A stretch of DNA of 5,881 nt from Acidobacteriota bacterium (lineage in GTDB: Bacteria; Acidobacteriota; Polarisedimenticolia; Gp22-AA2), in the NCBI GenBank assembly GCA_027297005.1, contig JAPUIN010000427.1, positions 1 to 5,881 of the forward strand, read 5' to 3'. Shown here one piece after another: positions 1 to 3,558 of this stretch. The notes under the pieces were generated by a model, which was given only the letters and a program-made list of their open reading frames with translations, ran no database searches and was not told the origin of the DNA. The position numbers and the translations under genes were made by a program. Each line of letters begins with the position of its first letter. Positions within the stretch are counted from its first letter, which is position 1.

Positions 1-195
1 ATGCGAAAGGACGAGTGTGGGGCGTTCCACCGACTCGATGACTTTCGCCATGGTGAAGGTCTTGCCGCTGCCCGTCACGCCGAGGAGAACCTGGTGTCGG
101 CGGTTCGCCCTGAGGCCCTCCGCCAGGCGGCGGATCGCCTCCGGCTGATCCCCTTTAGGCTCGAACTCAGTCTTCAGATTGAATAGACCGGCCAT
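1..195 (-). CDS. uvrB: UvrABC excinuclease subunit B, N-terminal part (cut by window edge)
   Basis: This is the first 65 residues of UvrB, the damage-verifying DNA helicase-like subunit of nucleotide excision repair in the cytoplasm. The translation opens [20 protein letters not shown]. It contains the GDQPEAI element (residues 15-21) typical of the UvrB N-terminus and a Walker A P-loop, GVTGSGKT (residues 39-46), followed by FTMAKVIE and PTLVLSH, which matches the stretch leading into the NKTLAAQL region of the family. The ATG (complement of 193-195) is preceded by GGAGG four bases upstream, which supports the start. The family is usually about 660-700 aa, so nine-tenths of the gene lies beyond the left edge. 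It diverges from the kinase-like gene on its right. Identity is secure from the P-loop and its flanks; whether the rest is intact cannot be seen. Confidence 0.95.
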   Translation of the reverse strand, partial: MAGLFNLKTEFEPKGDQPEAIRRLAEGLRANRRHQVLLGVTGSGKTFTMAKVIESVERPTLVLSH

Positions 196-445
196 CCCCC
201 CTCCATGGATGGGCCGTGGACTTGACCGGGGTTCGGCCTGTTCGACGATCTCCCACGCCCTCTCCCGCCCACTCATCGGCGAACCATGATAAACGAGGCG
301 CGGTGCCAGGAGCCTGCCCCGTCCCTGAAATCATGCTACATTCGCCCGCTGCGGGCCCCGCGAATGACACGAATTCTGGAACAGGACACCTTAAGGATAG
401 ACCCCTTCCCACCGTTTCCCGATCGTCGGGCGGAGGTTCGTTGAG
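196..445. other. Divergent intergenic region between uvrB and the HprK-like gene
   Basis: No convincing gene is seen in these 250 bases. On the minus strand, TATCAT (complement of 286-291) matches the -10 consensus at five of six bases and would give uvrB a leader of about 80 bases, but no good -35 accompanies it. On the plus strand, TGC-TACATT (335-342) resembles an extended -10 box with a weak CTGCCC at 314-319. There are two small hairpins: GCCCG/CGGGC (344-348 with 352-356) and CCCGA/TCGGG (418-422 with 426-430). No LexA (SOS) box was recognised upstream of uvrB. The promoter candidates are weak single-motif matches. Confidence 0.4.
418..436 (+). promoter_or_regulatory. Shine-Dalgarno site of the HprK-like gene with abutting small hairpin
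   Basis: GGAGG at 432-436 lies nine bases before the ATG at 446 and decides this start over the in-frame ATG at 536, which has no such site. Directly upstream, CCCGA (418-422) and TCGGG (426-430) can form a 5-bp stem with a 3-base loop that ends one base before the ribosome-binding site. Whether this hairpin matters for expression is unknown. Confidence 0.6.
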
Positions 446-1363
446 ATGACCGGCCGGTTTCAATCACGCCCTCCGCCCGTCGAGGAATTCGCCCGACTCG
501 GGTCGCGAGCGGGATCCCGAAGCCTCTGTATTGCGATGGCCGGGATCGCCATCACGCTGGATGGACTCGAGGAGGATCTCGCGACGCAAATGGAGACCCG
601 TTACGCCTCCTACCTGGCCGACCCCCCCGGCCCCCCTGGCGCCCTGCGCGTCGAGGTTCTCGCCGCGCCGGTCGATTATTTCGTCGAGCCCGGCTTTGCC
701 TCCCGGATGGAGGAATATCGCGTGCTGACGGCCCTCGACGGTCCATTGTTCCGCGCCGTGTCCTACCGCTTTGCCTCATGGATCGATCTGGATCGGAAGA
801 TCGGGCAGGTCGCGCTCGGATCCGGGACGCTTGACCCGGCACCGAGGGCGATGGAGAATTTCATCCGCAGTTGCGTCGCCTGGCTGGCCCTGACGGAGAA
901 CGGCCTCTTCCTGCACGGGGCCAGCATTGTTCGTGACGGTCGTTGCTTTCTGTTCTACGGTCCGACACGCGCCGGAAAGTCGACCCTTGCGGCGATGAGC
1001 ACCCGGGGGCGGGTGATCAGCGATGATCTCACGCTCCTCCTCCGGCGCCCGGATGGTCTGGTCGCGGCGGGTTCCCCCTTCCGGGGAACTTACACGGCAG
1101 GTGAACCGGTCGTCGGGACATTCCCCGTGGCGGCGTTCTATCGACTGCGCAAGGACAGTCGGACCGAGGTGCGGCCCGACAACGGCGGGTGTTTCGCTGA
1201 CCTTCTCGGAAACCTGCCTTACGTCGTCGATCAGATGCAACAGCGACCCGAGATCATCGACGCTGTCCGCGCTCGAGTGGCCGGCCTGTCGTTCCGTTAC
1301 CTGCATTTTCAGAAGGATGTCGATTTCTGGCCCGCGATCGACGCCGAATCGTCGCACCGGTAA
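446..1363 (+). CDS. HPr kinase/phosphorylase C-terminal-domain-like P-loop kinase, orphan
   Basis: A 305-aa cytoplasmic protein without signal peptide or membrane segment. Residues about 30-150 form a variable N-terminal part. From residue 154 it reads like the HprK catalytic domain: FLHGASIV (H157 at the place of the conserved His before the P-loop), the Walker A loop GPTRAGKST (172-180), and RVISDDLTLL, whose Asp pair D193-D194 aligns with the catalytic Asp pair of HprK. The family phosphorylates serine on a protein: true HprK acts on HPr Ser46, and homologues in lasso-peptide clusters phosphorylate the precursor peptide. The true HprK N-terminal domain and C-terminal signature are not recognised, and no HPr or PTS gene is nearby, so an HPr substrate is unlikely. 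The ATG at 446 is supported by GGAGG at 432-436. The gene stands alone on its strand, diverging from uvrB and converging on the methyltransferase gene. The kinase fold is fairly sure; the substrate is unknown. Confidence 0.8.
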   Translation: MTGRFQSRPPPVEEFARLGSRAGSRSLCIAMAGIAITLDGLEEDLATQMETRYASYLADPPGPPGALRVEVLAAPVDYFVEPGFASRMEEYRVLTALDGPLFRAVSYRFASWIDLDRKIGQVALGSGTLDPAPRAMENFIRSCVAWLALTENGLFLHGASIVRDGRCFLFYGPTRAGKSTLAAMSTRGRVISDDLTLLLRRPDGLVAAGSPFRGTYTAGEPVVGTFPVAAFYRLRKDSRTEVRPDNGGCFADLLGNLPYVVDQMQQRPEIIDAVRARVAGLSFRYLHFQKDVDFWPAIDAESSHR

Positions 1364-1383
1364 AGACTGGGAACGGTCCCCGC

Positions 1384-1429
1384 GACCCCGGAGAGACCAG
1401 GCGCATGTCCGGGTAACGCAGGGGGTCTC
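1384..1429. terminator. Overlapping inverted repeats in the convergent gap, possible bidirectional terminator
   Basis: The 95 bases between the two convergent stop codons hold competing 6-bp inverted repeats: GACCCC/GGGGTC (1384-1389 with 1422-1427), CCCGGA/TCCGGG (1387-1392 with 1408-1413) and GAGACC/GGTCTC (1393-1398 with 1424-1429). A smaller GTGC/GCAC stem follows at 1433-1444. No T-tract follows on either strand, so this is not a classical intrinsic terminator. In DNA this rich in G and C such stems also arise by chance. Confidence 0.22.
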
Positions 1430-1458
1430 GTGGGTGCGGGCGCACGGTCGCAACCGGC

Positions 1459-2628
1459 TCAGGGATCCGCGAATCCTGACGCCAGAAAATGTCCCCTACC
1501 ATGGCTGCGTACGATCCGGAACCCCGCGGACCGCGCCTCGCTTTCCACCTGGAAACGCAGGAAGAGGTGGGTGTACGAAAACCGGATCGATCCGCGCGCA
1601 GACATGAAGCGCGTGTACCAGTCACCGAACTCGCCCGGTGATCTCCGTATCCTTCTCACGATCGTGGAGATCCCCGTCTGCAGGATTCGTTCAGGTCGAT
1701 CGATCAGAGCGGCGCTGAACACGACCCGCCCGTCCGGCGCGAGGTATCGACCAAGGCCGCGCAGAGCGTCGATGCGCGCCGCGCGCCCCGGGATGAACGA
1801 GTAGACGAGGGGCGTGATGAAGACGGCATCGAAGCGCCTGGCCTCTAGATCGAGGTGACGCAAGTCTGCGCAGAGCCACTCGATCTCGAGACCCGCCGCG
1901 ACCCCGTTACGGCGCGCCGCTTCGATCATCCGGGGCAGCACATCGAGGGCTGTGATCCTGTACCCTTCGCGCGCCAGTTGCAGCGCCTCGCCACCCGCAC
2001 CGCAACCCCCGATCAGGATCGACGCTCCGGCACGGAGTGATGTCGTGAGCATCGAGTGCGCCGTTACGTTCATCCGATCACGGATCGTCGCGTTATAGCT
2101 CAGGACCTGATCGGCGTATTTCTCCCTGACTGAAATGGCCGGATCGGCGCCGAGATCGGGCGCCCGGACGATCTTCCGCAGCCAGTAGCGCAGAGCCACC
2201 CAGCGCGACCAGGCCGGGAAGGTCATGGCCGCGAGTCGTCCGAGACGATCGGGCAAATCGCGTGGCGACACAACGACTCCGATGAGATCCTCTCTCCCGA
2301 TCTGCGCTCTCCCCATCGGGTGCGGGTCGAGGGCCACCGTGAGCGGTTGGCCGGGCGATGCCCCGAGCACGCGGAGAAGATCGCACCACCCCTCACGCTC
2401 GCACAGCACCAGCGAGCCAGGGAGTGCCTCGCCACGCGGATCGACCCGAAAGGAACAGCCGTTCGAGATCACCGGTTCTAACGCGAATCCGTTGTAGACG
2501 AGATCGATCGGGATCCCCCGGGCAGCCAGAAGTCGAAGCACCTTCCCCGATGCCAGGGTCCCCGTGGGTGGCAACCCCACCGAACGCGGGAAGGGCTGGG
2601 CCCAGGGTGAGGCAAGTTCCACCAGCAT
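1459..2628 (-). CDS. Inactive S24/S26 peptidase-like domain fused to class I SAM methyltransferase
   Basis: A 389-aa two-domain protein. Residues about 28-125 resemble the LexA/signal-peptidase-like fold. YNGFALEPVISNG (45-57) sits where active members have G-x-S-M-x-P-x-I-x-x-G; LPGSLVLCEREG (69-80) matches the usual GD-V-V-L strand; DPHP (101-104) and REDLIGVVV (112-120) match the closing strands. The catalytic Ser is replaced by Ala49, and the Lys position about 36 residues on appears to be Leu85 before Arg86, so peptidase activity is not expected. After a basic, aromatic linker (130-160), residues about 165-385 form a Rossmann methyltransferase: motif I ILIGGCGAGGEAL (204-216), acidic D229 after strand 2, CADLRHL (253-259), FDAVFITPLV (266-275) and a YTHLFLRF strand near the end. 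The methyl acceptor is unknown. The gene follows the GT2 gene by nine bases, and its GAGGG site overlaps that gene's stop codon, suggesting coupled translation. The methyltransferase call is firm; the S24-like call rests on pattern. Confidence 0.8.
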   Translation of the reverse strand: MLVELASPWAQPFPRSVGLPPTGTLASGKVLRLLAARGIPIDLVYNGFALEPVISNGCSFRVDPRGEALPGSLVLCEREGWCDLLRVLGASPGQPLTVALDPHPMGRAQIGREDLIGVVVSPRDLPDRLGRLAAMTFPAWSRWVALRYWLRKIVRAPDLGADPAISVREKYADQVLSYNATIRDRMNVTAHSMLTTSLRAGASILIGGCGAGGEALQLAREGYRITALDVLPRMIEAARRNGVAAGLEIEWLCADLRHLDLEARRFDAVFITPLVYSFIPGRAARIDALRGLGRYLAPDGRVVFSAALIDRPERILQTGISTIVRRIRRSPGEFGDWYTRFMSARGSIRFSYTHLFLRFQVESEARSAGFRIVRSHGRGHFLASGFADP

Positions 2629-2634
2629 GTCCGG

Positions 2635-2639
2635 CCCTC
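2635..2639 (-). promoter_or_regulatory. Shine-Dalgarno site overlapping the upstream stop codon
   Basis: On the minus strand GAGGG (complement of 2635-2639) overlaps the TGA of the glycosyltransferase gene (2638-2640) and lies six bases before the ATG of the methyltransferase fusion at 2628. This fixes that start and implies one transcript with coupled translation. Confidence 0.7.
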
Positions 2640-3390
2640 AGCGCACGTCGGGGTAGCGGCGCTTCAGATCCGCCGGGTCCATTCCCCACGCATACCTGAT
2701 CTTCATCCAGCAGAACTTCAGCGACGTCCGGGAGACGCCGCCGCGGATCAGCCGCCGGGCCGAGGTGTCGACAGGCATCGGTAGCGTCATCACGCGACCC
2801 CGCCGTTTGATCGCGCGCGACATTGCGAGGTCCTCGAACAGCGGCACGTCGGGGAATCCGCCCACCGCATCGAACGTGGATCGCCTCATGAACAGCCCCT
2901 GATCCCCGTAGTGCACGCCGAAAAGCAGAGATCGCGCCGTCGCCCAGAACGAGATCACCCTCAGCAGAGCGTTCGTTTCGCGGTAGTGATGCCGGAAGCC
3001 CCCGCCGACGACCCGCGGATCGTCGAGCGCGCCGGCGAGGGCACGGACCGCCCCGGCGCGGAGATGCGTATCGGCATGCAGAAAGAGAAGCACCTCACCC
3101 ACCGAGGCACGCGCTCCGGTATTCATCTGGTGTGCACGCCCCGCGCGTTCGGCCACCAGAACCCTCGCGGGCCGGCCGCGCCCGCTCCACTCCCGCGACC
3201 TGTCGCAGAACAGATCTGCGGTGCCATCACGGCTCCCGCCATCGACCAGAATGACCTCGAAACGGGGGGAATCTTCCTGCCGCTCGAGGCTGTCCAGAAG
3301 ACCTGGAAGAGCCTCCGCCTCATCGAGCGCGGGGATGATGATCGACAGGGCGCACCGGTCGGAACTTGAATCCACGGACAATTGCATCAT
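2638..3390 (-). CDS. GT2 glycosyltransferase, rSAM/selenodomain-associated (TIGR04283) type
   Basis: A 250-aa cytoplasmic GT-A fold glycosyltransferase, close to the usual size of its family. Visible in order: SIIIPALDEAEALPGLLDSL (residues 16-35), the nucleotide-sugar-binding VDGGSRDGT (49-57), GRAHQMNTGA (84-93), the DXD-like LFLHADT (102-108), GGGFRHHY (129-136), YGDQGLFMRR (161-170) and FEDLAMSRAIKRRG (185-198). The RAxQMNxGA and FLHADT blocks, and the ending around TSARR and RRYPDVR, are hallmarks of the subgroup annotated as rSAM/selenodomain-associated transferase 2, also labelled an arsenosugar-biosynthesis glycosyltransferase. Donor and acceptor are not known from sequence. The usual partners (a second transferase, the radical-SAM/selenodomain protein) are not in the window; instead it heads an operon with the methyltransferase fusion. 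The start is the first of two adjacent ATGs; no clear Shine-Dalgarno precedes them and no start codon was found upstream in frame, so the exact start is less sure than the family. Confidence 0.88.
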   Translation of the reverse strand: MMQLSVDSSSDRCALSIIIPALDEAEALPGLLDSLERQEDSPRFEVILVDGGSRDGTADLFCDRSREWSGRGRPARVLVAERAGRAHQMNTGARASVGEVLLFLHADTHLRAGAVRALAGALDDPRVVGGGFRHHYRETNALLRVISFWATARSLLFGVHYGDQGLFMRRSTFDAVGGFPDVPLFEDLAMSRAIKRRGRVMTLPMPVDTSARRLIRGGVSRTSLKFCWMKIRYAWGMDPADLKRRYPDVR

Positions 3391-3436
3391 ATTGAAGCAG
3401 CAGGAGTTGCCGCGTCGGTGCCGGTAAGCCGCCGAC

Positions 3437-3465
3437 CGGTCACAGCACGATTCTTCGTGTATACT
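3437..3465 (+). promoter_or_regulatory. Candidate sigma70-type promoter for the PBP1A gene
   Basis: TATACT (3460-3465) matches the -10 consensus TATAAT at five of six bases and stands out in very GC-rich DNA. A weak -35, CGGTCA (3437-3442, three of six), lies 17 bases upstream. Transcription would begin near 3472 and leave a leader of about 84 bases before the TTG start. The overlapping GTATAC palindrome also gives TATACA on the minus strand, but no -35 was found there for the glycosyltransferase operon. Confidence 0.38.
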
Positions 3466-3487
3466 TTGCGTCGCCGTGAGAATCGTC

Positions 3488-3528
3488 GGGCCACGCGCGC
3501 AGCGGAATCCGGCCGCGCGGTCCGGCCC
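3488..3528 (+). other. GC-rich imperfect hairpin in the PBP1A leader
   Basis: GGGCC (3488-3492) can pair with GGCCC (3524-3528). Inside it, A3493-C3494 can pair with G3520-T3521 and GCGCG (3495-3499) with CGCGC (3514-3518), with small bulges and a loop of about 14 bases. It lies between the candidate promoter and the ribosome-binding site. The local sequence is almost all G and C, so the fold may be incidental. Confidence 0.25.
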
Positions 3529-3545
3529 ATTGTGGCGAGCCGATC

Positions 3546-3558
3546 AGGAGCACGCTTG
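3546..3558 (+). promoter_or_regulatory. Shine-Dalgarno site and TTG start of the PBP1A gene
   Basis: AGGAG at 3546-3550 stands five bases before TTG (3556-3558). The reading frame stays open upstream to about 3370, but the earlier in-frame GTG and TTG codons lack such a site. The first in-frame ATG (3613) also lacks a spaced site. TTG at 3556 is therefore the best start. Confidence 0.72.

Larger units (their letters stand above)
3391..3555. other. Divergent intergenic region between the GT2 operon and the PBP1A gene
   Basis: This holds the candidate TATACT promoter, the GC-rich leader hairpin and the AGGAG site listed separately, all serving the plus-strand gene. For the minus-strand operon neither a convincing promoter nor a Shine-Dalgarno was found. 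TTCAAT directly before its ATG is a four-of-six -10 match, but it lies too close to the ATG to place a start site there and has no -35. Confidence 0.45.

Noticed and set aside
377..400. GGAAC-type ECF or GG/GC sigma54-type promoter upstream of the kinase
   Set aside because: GGAAC is present near 378, but no matching -10 element lies at ECF spacing, and the GC doublet of a sigma54 site is absent at the required distance.
216..449. Plus-strand 77-codon ORF whose stop overlaps the kinase start (ATGA)
   Set aside because: The overlap looks like coupling, but the ORF begins with GTG, has no ribosome-binding site, and its Ser/Pro/Arg/Gly-rich translation has no domain pattern. It does not resemble a PqqD-like protein or a precursor peptide I know.
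167..463. Minus-strand 98-codon ORF across the uvrB-kinase gap
   Set aside because: It overlaps the uvrB start in another frame, covers both putative leaders, and has low-complexity composition typical of chance ORFs in GC-rich DNA.
776..1453. 225-codon minus-strand ORF antisense to the kinase gene
   Set aside because: It is a shadow of a well-supported gene: Arg-rich, with no family pattern.
1023..1607. 194-codon plus-strand ORF spanning the kinase 3' end and the convergent gap
   Set aside because: It runs through two supported genes in other frames and its translation shows only Arg/Ser/Pro-rich chance composition.
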